Part shown: in pieces, positions 24,693-32,577 of the stretch
How positions within the stretch are numbered: the stretch's first letter is position 1
Layout of the letters: every line of letters begins with the position of its first letter
From: Rhodopseudomonas sp. P2A-2r
GTDB lineage: Bacteria > Pseudomonadota > Alphaproteobacteria > Rhizobiales > Xanthobacteraceae
Reading direction: 5' to 3'
Length of the DNA: 64,000 bases
Assembly: GCF_026015985.1 (NCBI RefSeq)
Contig: NZ_CP110389.1
Location: 3,814,001 to 3,878,000, forward strand
The notes under the pieces: model-generated
Databases searched by the model: none
What the model was told of the DNA's origin: nothing
The model's input: the letters and a program-made list of their open reading frames with translations, nothing else
Program-made: the position numbers and the translations under genes

Positions 24693-24875
24693 TTAGCAAA
24701 GAGCGGCGTCAGCGAGCGCCGCATTGATGCGCGCCTTGTGCGCGTCGAAGTCAGAACGTCGTGCGTAGAGTTTCCCCGCGATGCGCCAGAGCTTCGCGAA
24801 CTCTCCGGCCTTCGCGGCTTTCGTCAGGGTCGGCATGCTAGTGCCCAATTCTTCGAGAACTTTGGCGACGGACAA
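24693..24875 (-). CDS. excisionase/AlpA-like small helix-turn-helix protein
   Basis: The sequence VAKVLEELGTSMPTLTKAAK, then GEFAKLWRIAGKLYARRSDF, has the layout of a short MerR-like HTH as in Xis/AlpA proteins, which direct excision of integrated elements. The listed start is TTG 24875, but the frame is open upstream, and an AAGGAG lies 8 bases before an in-frame ATA at 24930-24932, which may be the true or mutated start. It heads the minus-strand replication operon and lies 1.5 kb from the integrase. Confidence 0.5.
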   Translation of the reverse strand: MSVAKVLEELGTSMPTLTKAAKAGEFAKLWRIAGKLYARRSDFDAHKARINAALADAALC

Positions 24876-24932
24876 AAAGTCGCGTTCGAGATTTTCAGCA
24901 GGAAATACGGTGAAGACGTTATGGCTTGCTAT

Positions 24933-25445
24933 CGTGGTGGCTCCTTGTGATTAGCGCCGTGGCGTTGAATCGCTGCGGTCGCTGGACTGAAAACGTGCAG
25001 CGTTAGGCTGCGCCGCGCAGTTGAGTCATCGGGCACTTATGCCCGTAATGTTGAAGTGGCCCGGGGTTGCCGCCGCCCCTCGCGAAAGACGTCTAGATAA
25101 AAGCGCTGGAAAGACTCGGGGGGCCAAGAGTATTGTTACCCGCGAGGAAGTGCGCCCAAAGAGAGCAAAGCCCTGAAAAGCATTTTGCACAATCAGACGT
25201 ACCCCGGCGCCGCTCCAATCCTGCGATTAACAGCTTCGGCCCCACCGGGTTGTCGGGTCCGTCAGGCCTTAGCCTGACCGGTCTCGCACCGGGTCAACAC
25301 GGCCCGCCTGTGAGGCCGGCGGCGGCCGGCCTATCGCAGCCCCGGCGGTACCGCGCAACCCAGCTAATCCAGAGCGCGACCCGCCAGAATGCAAAAAGCC
25401 CCGCCGGTTAGGCGGGGCCTTTCGTTCTGAAGTTTGTTTCGATAG
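24933..25445. other. gene-free stretch with hairpins
   Basis: No gene is supported. It contains the hairpin GTCAGGC-CTTA-GCCTGAC near 25259-25276 and the terminator at 25393-25422. It presumably carries the promoter of the replication operon at its left end. Confidence 0.4.
25393..25422. terminator. intrinsic terminator
   Basis: AAAAAGCCCCGCC and GGCGGGGCCTTT pair around a 5-base loop. It sits after the stop codon of the minus-strand secreted protein and can act in both directions. Confidence 0.75.
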
Positions 25446-26003
25446 TTAGCGTTCGTTCGTCGAGTGAAACGTGATCGAATTTTCAAACCGGCCGGCCCAA
25501 CATCCGAGCGTGCCAATGTCAACCATATTCACCTTCGCCCTCGCCTTTCGGATGCATGCGCGCATAGCATTTTCGTTCACAGCGGCTTTCCGTCCGAAAA
25601 CGGACTGACCAGCGTTCAACGCCAAGGTGTAGAAGAGCGGCGACGGTTCACCCCCTCGATCAGTCGAAAGGGCTAACGTTGTCCCCTCAATCTCTGACGC
25701 ACAGACAAGGCTGACTTTCAACGAGTCCGGCCCGCTAAACAGAACGATGATCGTTCCGTTAGCGTATGTCGTCACGTCTTCGTAGGACATAACATCGACC
25801 GACGCTGCGAGCCGGTCGAACCGTTCACGACACGGCCCCGTCATTCTGGTGATGCCTTCGGCAGCTTCGCGCTGGTGCAATTGGTCGCCGGGGGACAGCG
25901 CCATAAAATGCACGGTGCCATCGTCGCGTTTTTCGTAGACGGGATAAGCTCGCGCGGTCGCGATCGTGGCGATAGCGGCGAGTGCAACGATAATTTTTCT
26001 CAT
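25446..26003 (-). CDS. exported hypothetical protein
   Basis: The protein has 185 residues with a signal peptide (KIIVALAAIATIATARA). The mature part carries four cysteines (TGPCRERF, SLVCASEIEG, MRACIRKAR, LGCWAGRF), enough for two disulfides, and mixed beta structure. It ends in the terminator to its left. No family is recognised; its place between the replication genes and the integrase marks it as cargo. Confidence 0.6.
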   Translation of the reverse strand: MRKIIVALAAIATIATARAYPVYEKRDDGTVHFMALSPGDQLHQREAAEGITRMTGPCRERFDRLAASVDVMSYEDVTTYANGTIIVLFSGPDSLKVSLVCASEIEGTTLALSTDRGGEPSPLFYTLALNAGQSVFGRKAAVNENAMRACIRKARAKVNMVDIGTLGCWAGRFENSITFHSTNER

Positions 26004-26015
26004 GCCAATTCTTTC

Positions 26016-26141
26016 TTAGCCGGTGATGACGATGACGGATTGAGATTTGCAGTAGGCCAGCACTTCGCTTGGCCGGTTTTCAGCGACCACCAGCAGCAGC
26101 TCATGTGGTGCGAATCGCGACCCGAATGAGAGACCGACCAT
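26016..26141 (-). CDS. possible 41-residue protein
   Basis: The frame MVGLSFGSRFAPHELLLVVA then LAYCKSQSVIVITG ends 13 bases before the exported protein's start codon. It is open further upstream without a start codon, and I see no ribosome binding site. It reads as a small alpha/beta protein or the end of a broken one. Confidence 0.25.
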   Translation of the reverse strand: MVGLSFGSRFAPHELLLVVAENRPSEVLAYCKSQSVIVITG

Positions 26142-26207
26142 TGTAGCCAGCCGCTCAATGTGGTCGGCTGTATGTGGTATGCGTCCGATGAAAGTTGGTC
26201 GATTTGG

Positions 26208-27428
26208 TCAAGTGCCGGTCGCGACCTTGCTGGCGCAGTAGTCGGCCCACGCCGTCATCAACAGCTTGCGCTTAGCGAGCGCAGTGCCGCGCCTGTAAGC
26301 CTTTTCGACTTCATTGCCGACGCTGTGCGCCAACGCGGCCTCAACGACTTCACGCTGCACGTCTGTTTCATCACCTGCCCAATCGCGGAAGGTCGAGCGG
26401 AAGCCGTGCGTGGTCGCGTGTTCAATTGAGTTACGGTCTATGGCCTGACTGAACGCCGCATCGCTTAGCGGCTTGCCGGGCTTCTGACCGGGGAAGATCA
26501 GGCCCTTGTCGCCGAAACGTCGTTTCGCTTCCTGTAGCGCCGCGATTGCTTGACCTGAGAGCGGCACTTCGTGCAGTAGTCCAGCCTTCATCCGATCAGC
26601 CGGGACGGCCCACAGCGCGCCCCTCAAATCGACTTCGTCCCATCGTGCTAACGCTGCCTCGCTGTAGCGGGCCGCAGTGAAGATCAGGAAACGCAGCGCG
26701 AGCGCCGCATTCGACTTGTCGGCAAGCAAGGTCTTCATGAATAGCGGCATCTGACTGTATGGCAGGGCCGCGTGGTGCTTCACGCTACCCTTGCGCCGTT
26801 GCAGCGGGAGCAGATGCCGAACGACGCCCCACAGCGCCGGGTTCGCCTCTGCCCTTTCCTTCTTTGCGATGGTGGCATTGATGACCATTTCAACGCGGCC
26901 CCGAACGCGAGCGGCGGTTTCCCGCTTGGTCAGCCAGATCGGTTTCAGCATTTCGGCGACGTCGTCGGTGGTCAGGTCGTTGACCAGGGTGCTGCCTATC
27001 TTGGGGTAAGCGTAGGTCACCAGCGAGTTGCGCCACTGCTGCCGGTGCTTGCTGTTCTTCCATTCCGATTCGTGGGTCGCGATGTAACGTTCTGCGGCAA
27101 TTTCGAAGGTGGGGATTCGACCCTTCCCGGCCTGTTCGGCCTCTGGTTGGCGGTCCCGCTCGACTATGGGGTCGAGGCCCGATTTGATCAGGTCGCGGGC
27201 TACAACGGCGAGCTGGCGTGCAGCGTCTAGGCTGACAGCCTTTGCAGACCCCAGCCCCATGTAACGTTCCTTGCGAGAACCCGGAGCGACGTACCGGAAC
27301 ATCCACGACGCGTTGCCGCCTTTCACGTCGAGCCGCAGCCCGCCGCCGTCTGGCAGTTTGGCTTCGGTGCCTTCGTTGATGGCGGAGCGGACCGCGCTTT
27401 CACTAAGCCGGTGGATCGATTTCGTCAT
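26208..27428 (-). CDS. P4-type tyrosine integrase
   Basis: I chose ATG 27428 (MTKSIHRLSESAVRSAINEG) because this is the usual start of the DUF4102 arm-binding domain, here with KLPDGGGLRLDVK. The protein has 406 residues. The catalytic residues of tyrosine recombinases are visible: Arg in FLIFTAARYSEA, HxxR in TTHGFRSTFRDW, His in AALAHSVGNEVE and the nucleophile Tyr in KAYRRGTAL. Enzymes of this group insert elements into tRNA 3' ends. It starts 200 bases from the 3' end of tRNA-Ser and points away from it, the standard arrangement. Confidence 0.93.
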   Translation of the reverse strand: MTKSIHRLSESAVRSAINEGTEAKLPDGGGLRLDVKGGNASWMFRYVAPGSRKERYMGLGSAKAVSLDAARQLAVVARDLIKSGLDPIVERDRQPEAEQAGKGRIPTFEIAAERYIATHESEWKNSKHRQQWRNSLVTYAYPKIGSTLVNDLTTDDVAEMLKPIWLTKRETAARVRGRVEMVINATIAKKERAEANPALWGVVRHLLPLQRRKGSVKHHAALPYSQMPLFMKTLLADKSNAALALRFLIFTAARYSEAALARWDEVDLRGALWAVPADRMKAGLLHEVPLSGQAIAALQEAKRRFGDKGLIFPGQKPGKPLSDAAFSQAIDRNSIEHATTHGFRSTFRDWAGDETDVQREVVEAALAHSVGNEVEKAYRRGTALAKRKLLMTAWADYCASKVATGT

Positions 27429-27627
27429 GGTGCCCCCACGTCTGGCACAGGCATCCTCCAAACCTACGGACTGTACCTACGCCGATATTCGAACTTCGGA
27501 GGACGCATTTTGGCAGGTTCCACGACGGAACACCAGAGCGGACCGCGCTGTAGCCTTGATGTTAATGTCTAATTTTGGGGGCGGCTGCGTTTCGCGATCC
27601 GTGGGGAGAATGGCGAAAGCAGGCAAG

Positions 27628-27641
27628 TGGCGGAAGGGGTG
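27628..27641 (+). other. candidate attR at the tRNA-Ser 3' end
   Basis: TGGCGGAAGGGGTG here is part of the tRNA and is repeated at 6638-6651. Crossover in or beside this segment would regenerate a whole tRNA on integration. Confidence 0.5.
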
Positions 27642-27717
27642 GGATTCGAACCCACGGTACGGTTTCCCGCACGGCGGTTTTCAAGACCGCTGCCTTAAAC
27701 CACTCGGCCACCCTTCC
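27628..27717 (-). tRNA. tRNA-Ser (anticodon TGA)
   Basis: The minus strand gives a class II tRNA of 90 bases: acceptor strands GGAAGGG and CCCTTCC, then G73 and an encoded CCA; TGGCCGAGTGGTTTAAGGC D-arm; anticodon loop CTTGAAA flanked by GCGGT and ACCGC; a long variable arm; and GGTTCGAATCC T-loop. The anticodon UGA reads UCA codons. The gene looks intact and is the integration target of the neighbouring element. Confidence 0.95.
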
Positions 27718-27949
27718 GCGTGGGATTCGACTTAGCAAAGCCGGCCCCGCCGGGGAAGCTTTGATTGCCGGGGTGCGGTGGGGGCGAGTCGGGCGCGACC
27801 GCTCCGTCCGCCGGGACGTCGTCTCCCTGCCCGCGAAACACGCCTGAAACCAGAAACCCTGGCTGCGGCTTGAACGCGCTCCGCGTGGGGCGCGACAGAT
27901 CGGCAGGGACACCACAGCGGCGCAGCGCGCCAACCTACGGAGAACGACC

Positions 27950-28192
27950 ATGTTTCGCAAAATGACCCTCGGACTGATCGCGGCAGCCTCGCTCGGTGCC
28001 GCTGCCCTCGCCCCGACCGCGGCTTCCGCCCATGGCTGGCACCACGGCTGGCACGGCGGCTTCGGCCATCACGGCTTCTATGGCGCCCCGGGGCTCTATG
28101 TGGGCGGCCTGACCGACGACTGCTGGCAGCGCCGGGTGGTGCAGACCCGCCGCGGAGAGCGGGTCCGCCTCGTCAACGTCTGCGCCTTCTGA
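27950..28192 (+). CDS. small exported His/Gly-rich protein
   Basis: The protein has 80 residues with a signal peptide (LGLIAAASLGAAALAPTAASA). The mature start HGWHHGWHGGFGHHGFYG holds seven histidines in 16 residues and could bind metal. Two cysteines follow (DDCWQRRV, NVCAF), likely one disulfide. Small proteins of this kind are common in Bradyrhizobium-type genomes; no function is established to my knowledge. Confidence 0.75.
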   Translation: MFRKMTLGLIAAASLGAAALAPTAASAHGWHHGWHGGFGHHGFYGAPGLYVGGLTDDCWQRRVVQTRRGERVRLVNVCAF

Positions 28193-28376
28193 TCGGCTTC
28201 CCGGCAAATCCCGGCCGTCCCGGGCGACGCTTGTCGCCTGGCGCGGCCGGGATTTCGTTGACCATGGCCGGAATCAAGGCGGTGCTGTGGCCCTCATGTC
28301 ACAGCCTTCGACGGCGAAGTTCGCTAGGAAGGAACTGAAATCGCCAGCATCTTGAGGGCGGTGAAAGGCCTTCTTG

Positions 28377-29186
28377 ATGAAACTTCCCTGGTTCGCCGCG
28401 ATCGTCGCAGCATTGGGCGCCGCTTCGGCTGGCGCAGCCGATCTGCCGTCGCATGGCTGGACCAAGGCGCCCGCGGTCACCGATGCCTCCTATAACTGGG
28501 GCGGCTGGTATGTGGGCGGCAATGCCGGGGGCGCGTGGGGCCGCAGCGACGTGTCGAGCGCCTTCGTCAACGGCACCGCGCCGATCGCCAACCAGCAGGC
28601 CGCCGCCGCGGCTGGTTCGCCCGGCCTGAAGTCCGATGGCTTCACCGGCGGCGGCCAGGTCGGCTACAATCACCAGGTCGATCGCTGGCTGTTCGGCGTC
28701 GAGGCCGACGTCAGCTATCTCGGCCTGCGGCAGTCGCGCAGCACGACCGCGCCCTTCCCGGTCAGCGTCGGCGCCTTCTCCACCAACAATGCCGTCACCG
28801 CCGACTGGCTGATGACACTGCGGCCGCGGGTCGGCTATGCCGTCGATCGCACGCTGTTCTACGCCACCGGCGGACTGGCGTTGACCGAAATGAAATACAG
28901 CGGCAGCTTTGCCGACACCACCGGCGCCAACGAGGCTGCAAGCTTCTCCAGGACGGTGGCGGGCTGGACCGCCGGCGCCGGTGTCGAACATGCCTTCACG
29001 GACAACTGGTCGGCAAAGGTCGAATATCTCTACACCGACTTCGGCAAGCAGTCCGTGGCGAGCCCGGTGCTGGCCGGCCAGACCCCGACCGGGGCGATCG
29101 TCAACCAGGGCGTGGATCTCAAGGCCAATACCTTGCGCGGCGGGCTGAACTACCATTTCGGCGGCGCCCCGGTGGCGCGCTACTGA
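28377..29186 (+). CDS. outer-membrane beta-barrel protein (Omp25/Omp31 type)
   Basis: The protein has 269 residues from ATG 28377, with a signal peptide ending GAASAGAADLPS. The YNWGGWYVGGNAGGAWG segment is the hallmark first strand of the alphaproteobacterial Omp25/31/RopB family, and alternating strands follow (FTGGGQVGYNHQVDRWLFG, TLRPRVGYAVDRTLFYATGG). It ends KANTLRGGLNYHFG, with the expected near-terminal aromatic strand. These porin-like proteins are abundant outer-membrane components. A terminator follows directly. Confidence 0.9.
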   Translation: MKLPWFAAIVAALGAASAGAADLPSHGWTKAPAVTDASYNWGGWYVGGNAGGAWGRSDVSSAFVNGTAPIANQQAAAAAGSPGLKSDGFTGGGQVGYNHQVDRWLFGVEADVSYLGLRQSRSTTAPFPVSVGAFSTNNAVTADWLMTLRPRVGYAVDRTLFYATGGLALTEMKYSGSFADTTGANEAASFSRTVAGWTAGAGVEHAFTDNWSAKVEYLYTDFGKQSVASPVLAGQTPTGAIVNQGVDLKANTLRGGLNYHFGGAPVARY

Positions 29187-29216
29187 TCCGCGTCGGCCCT
29201 GCAATCGATGCAAAAT

Positions 29217-29243
29217 AAAAGCCCCGCACTGCGGGGCTTTTTG
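29217..29243 (+). terminator. intrinsic terminator of the outer-membrane protein gene
   Basis: AAAAGCCCCGCA pairs with TGCGGGGCTTTTT, ending in a T tract, 30 bases after the stop codon. Confidence 0.85.
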
Positions 29244-29266
29244 CTGGGCCGACCATGCCGCGCGGT

Positions 29267-29566
29267 TCAGGCCTGCAGCAGCAGCGCCGGGGTCTCCGTA
29301 GACTGCTGAGCAGCGGATTTTTGAGCGATGGTGATCGTCCAGCGCAGCGGCCAGCAAGTCAGATCCGGCCGAATCGTCTGGACAAAGCCGGTGGCGCAAG
29401 CGCCATGCTCGAACATCTCATCGACGGGCTGCCCGTGCAGATGGGCCATCCGGCAGCGACGCATCTGCGCATAATCGGTGGTTTCGAACGTCGCCAACAG
29501 CCTGTCTCCCGCAATTGCTACTCTCGGTAAGTCTCGACGACTCGCAGTTAACAAACCGCAAACCAT
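29267..29566 (-). CDS. small hypothetical protein
   Basis: The open frame has 99 residues, but only the part from about RVAIAGDRLLATFETT onward looks native; the real start is uncertain. Segments MAHLHGQPVDEMF and CATGFVQTIRPDLTCWP are seen. It appears to be a conserved small soluble protein of this bacterial group with unknown role. Confidence 0.45.
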   Translation of the reverse strand: MVCGLLTASRRDLPRVAIAGDRLLATFETTDYAQMRRCRMAHLHGQPVDEMFEHGACATGFVQTIRPDLTCWPLRWTITIAQKSAAQQSTETPALLLQA

Positions 29567-29679
29567 GGACGTGAAGCATCGGCCCGCGAAACGACGAGAT
29601 TAAGGCCGATACCCCGATATTTCAGCGATCGGATTTACGGGCGTTTCAAGAATGCGGACCACGCTGGCGTGTCTCTGGA

Positions 29680-29877
29680 GTGCGCCGGATGTTTCTTATC
29701 GCAGCCCTGCTCGCCATCGCCGCCGCGGTATTTTCCGCCGCCAGCGTCAACAGCGCCGGATGGGCCGCACAGGTGTGCCGCTATGGCGATGTTTTCTGCA
29801 TGAACCCGACATGGCTGGTGGTCGCAGCCATCCTGGCCGCGATCTGGGCGTGCCTGATGCGCGTCGACCGGCTGTAA
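29680..29877 (+). CDS. small membrane protein
   Basis: The protein has 65 residues with two hydrophobic helices (MFLIAALLAIAAAVFSAA and WLVVAAILAAIWACLM) joined by a loop with two cysteines (AAQVCRYGDVFCMNP) that would lie in the periplasm. Function unknown. Confidence 0.6.
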   Translation: MRRMFLIAALLAIAAAVFSAASVNSAGWAAQVCRYGDVFCMNPTWLVVAAILAAIWACLMRVDRL

Positions 29878-29899
29878 GACAGCCGCTTGGCGAGAAGCC

Positions 29900-30154
29900 T
29901 CAGATGAGATCGAAGCTGAGCAACTGGTCGAATTCGGACGGCGCGTATTGGCGGCCAGCGGCGGTCGAAATCCTGACCCGCCAGCCGGCAGCCTTCAGCG
30001 TGCGCGCCTGTGCCACCGCGACATCGGGAATGATCCTGTGCGTGACGATGGCCTGATCGTTACGAACCGCGTGAATGGTGTAAACACCGGCGGCTTCCGC
30101 CGTGAACGGCCGTGCCGGCCGCTCGAGAACCGTATCCAAGATCATCGTCGCCAA
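29900..30154 (-). CDS. small hypothetical protein
   Basis: I chose TTG 30154 (MATMILDTVLERP) because GGAGG lies 6 bases before it. The protein has 84 residues: AAGVYTIHAVRNDQAIVTHR, then AVAQARTLKAAGWRVRI, a compact alpha/beta protein. Unknown role; small proteins of this form are common in rhizobial genomes. Confidence 0.5.
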   Translation of the reverse strand: MATMILDTVLERPARPFTAEAAGVYTIHAVRNDQAIVTHRIIPDVAVAQARTLKAAGWRVRISTAAGRQYAPSEFDQLLSFDLI

Positions 30155-30239
30155 CGGAATCCTCCATCGCTCGCCGCATGCCTTCGCCAATACTGCGGCG
30201 TCTTGGTTAACGAGGAGTTAGCGCGAGAGGGCCGCCGCG

Positions 30240-30479
<240 letters not shown>

Positions 30480-30552
30480 TCAAACGTATCGGAGAACAAC
30501 TGGTTCCCATCTGGAACGGGATGAACCGCGCGACCGCCTGCCGGCGCCGCGC

Positions 30553-31254
30553 CTAGTCGAGTCCGCGTTCGCGGCTCAGTCGCACCATTTCCTCGATGAA
30601 CAGCGCCTTCTGTTTGGCGTCGAGACTGGCGAACAGCGGCTCTGCGGCGTCGGCCACGGCGCGCTGGTCGACGGCGCGATCGTTGAGGAACTGGGCCTCG
30701 TTGCGCATTTGCTCGATGATGTCGTCCGGCGGGTCGCGCTTGGCGCGGGCAATACGCAGGTTGAGCCGGTCGGCGCCGTTATGGCCGAGGTAATGCATCG
30801 CGCTGTTGAAGCCGGTCCAGTGCTTCTCCTGCTCCGGCGTCAGGTTCAGCGCGCTCTTGATACGGGCGATGTTGGCGTCGCTTTCGGCGACGATCTGATC
30901 GGCCGTGAGTTCCTGCGGCGGCGCCGCCTCGGCCGCTTTTGCGGTCTTGGCATTCTTACCCTTGGCCTTGGCACCCTTGGCGGTCTCGGCCTGCTTGGCG
31001 CCGGCCGGACCCTGCACGTTCCTGTTGCCGTTGGCGGGCACGCCGAGCACGCCGCCGACCACGCCGACAACACCGCCGATGGCGCCGCCGAGCACGCCGC
31101 CGATGGGGCCGGCGGCCTTGTTGCCGGCCTTGGCGCCCTGCTCTACGCCCTGCACCAGGCCCTGCGCCTGAGCGGTCGCGAGGTGTCCGAGCAGCAACAT
31201 CGCGCCAGCGCCGAACACCGCGCGCATGCGCATCGGCCGCATCAATCGGATCAT
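30553..31254 (-). CDS. LTXXQ-motif periplasmic protein (Spy/CpxP-like)
   Basis: The protein has 233 residues from ATG 31254. A signal peptide (VFGAGAMLLLGHLATAQA) is followed by a glycine-rich stretch (PIGGVLGGAIGGVVGVVGG) and a Lys/Ala-rich linker. The C-terminal domain has ALNLTPEQEKHWTGFNSAM, the LTxxQ motif of the Spy/CpxP group, and a second copy-like helix near ASLDAKQKALFIEEM. Spy proteins are periplasmic chaperones or stress sensors. The Gly-rich insert is unusual for Spy itself and may associate with membranes. Confidence 0.8.
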   Translation of the reverse strand: MIRLMRPMRMRAVFGAGAMLLLGHLATAQAQGLVQGVEQGAKAGNKAAGPIGGVLGGAIGGVVGVVGGVLGVPANGNRNVQGPAGAKQAETAKGAKAKGKNAKTAKAAEAAPPQELTADQIVAESDANIARIKSALNLTPEQEKHWTGFNSAMHYLGHNGADRLNLRIARAKRDPPDDIIEQMRNEAQFLNDRAVDQRAVADAAEPLFASLDAKQKALFIEEMVRLSRERGLD

Positions 31255-31453
31255 GTCGTGGTCCCCCCTCGCGGCGCTCACAGGTCAATCGCCACAGGCC
31301 ACAATACCGTTTGGCGCGATCACAAGTCCATCCAACGGGCCGCGGGAGCATCGGTTCCGTTGTGGACCCGGCCGGCGCCGTCCTGCTAAACAAGCCACAT
31401 GCGGTCGTCGTGCTGCAGTGCGCAAGAATGAAAAACATCATAAAGGGCCGGGA

Positions 31454-32443
31454 ATGACCACCAACAAGAAGAAACTGCTGATCACCGAATCCATGTCGCA
31501 ACAGGGCTGGTCGCTGTTCAACGAGCGCGGCGACATCGAAATCGTGGAGTTTTCCAACCTGATTTCGGCAGGCGATTTCGACGCCCTTCTGAAGAGCGAG
31601 GCGCCGGTGCATGGCGTGGCGCTCGGCGCCACCCGGTTCGGCGAGCCGGAGCTCGCGGCCTCGCGCGACATGAAGGTGGTGGCGCGGATCGGCGTCGGCT
31701 ACGACTCCGTCGACGTGCCCGCGCTGAGCCGCCACAAGGTGCCGCTGATGGTGGCCGGGACCGCCAACTCACCCTCGGTAGCCGAACAGGCGCTGTTCAT
31801 GATGCTGACGCTGGCCAAGCGCGCGGTCGAGCTGCATGCGCTGGTGAAGGATGGCAAATGGAGCACGCGACTCGGCGCGTTGCCCTTCGACCTGTTCGGC
31901 AAGACCGTGCTGATTGTCGGCTTCGGCCGCATCGGCAGCCGCATGGCCAAGCGCTGCCTGGCGATGGAAATGACCGTGCTGGTCTACGATCCCTACAAGA
32001 CGGCCGACGAGATCGAGGCCGCCGGTTGCGTGGCGGTGAGCGATCTCGACGCGGCGCTGGCGCGCGCCGACTTCGTCACCCTGCATTGTCCGAAGACGCC
32101 AGAGACCACCGGCCTGATCGATGCCAGCAGGCTCGCACGGATGAAGCCCACCGCCTATCTGATCAACACGGCACGCGGCGGCATCGTGGTGGAAGCCGCA
32201 TTGCACGACGCGCTGGTGTCGGGAAAACTCGCCGGCGCCGGGCTCGACGTGTTCGAGCAGGAGCCGCCGCCGCTCGGCCATGCGCTGTTCGATCTGCCCA
32301 ACGTGATCATCGCGCCGCACGTCGCCGGCGTCACCCGCGAGGCGCTCGACCGTATGGGCGAACAGACCGCGCGCAACATGCTCAGCGTGCTTGACGGCGA
32401 ACCGATCCGCCAGAACGTCATCAATGTGGACGTGCTGGGTTAG
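31454..32443 (+). CDS. D-isomer-specific 2-hydroxyacid dehydrogenase
   Basis: The protein has 329 residues from ATG 31454. Residues around 155 hold the NAD(P)-binding loop (VLIVGFGRIGSRMAKRC, GxGxxG); catalytic Arg is in INTARGGIVVE, Glu in DVFEQEPPP and His in IIAPHVAGVTREA. This is the phosphoglycerate dehydrogenase / glyoxylate reductase superfamily. Length fits members without an ACT domain. It lies 134 bases before an amidase on the same strand. The exact substrate cannot be told. Confidence 0.88.
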   Translation: MTTNKKKLLITESMSQQGWSLFNERGDIEIVEFSNLISAGDFDALLKSEAPVHGVALGATRFGEPELAASRDMKVVARIGVGYDSVDVPALSRHKVPLMVAGTANSPSVAEQALFMMLTLAKRAVELHALVKDGKWSTRLGALPFDLFGKTVLIVGFGRIGSRMAKRCLAMEMTVLVYDPYKTADEIEAAGCVAVSDLDAALARADFVTLHCPKTPETTGLIDASRLARMKPTAYLINTARGGIVVEAALHDALVSGKLAGAGLDVFEQEPPPLGHALFDLPNVIIAPHVAGVTREALDRMGEQTARNMLSVLDGEPIRQNVINVDVLG

Positions 32444-32577
32444 GCGATCGCACTGAAACTGCGAGAGTTGCGCGACGACACACTGCGGAGCGCCGCGCAA
32501 CTCTGCATCGCCTCACTGTGCATTGCTGGCGCGGCCCGTCCGCGCTAGCAACGGACTCCCTCCTCCGAGTATCCCGC

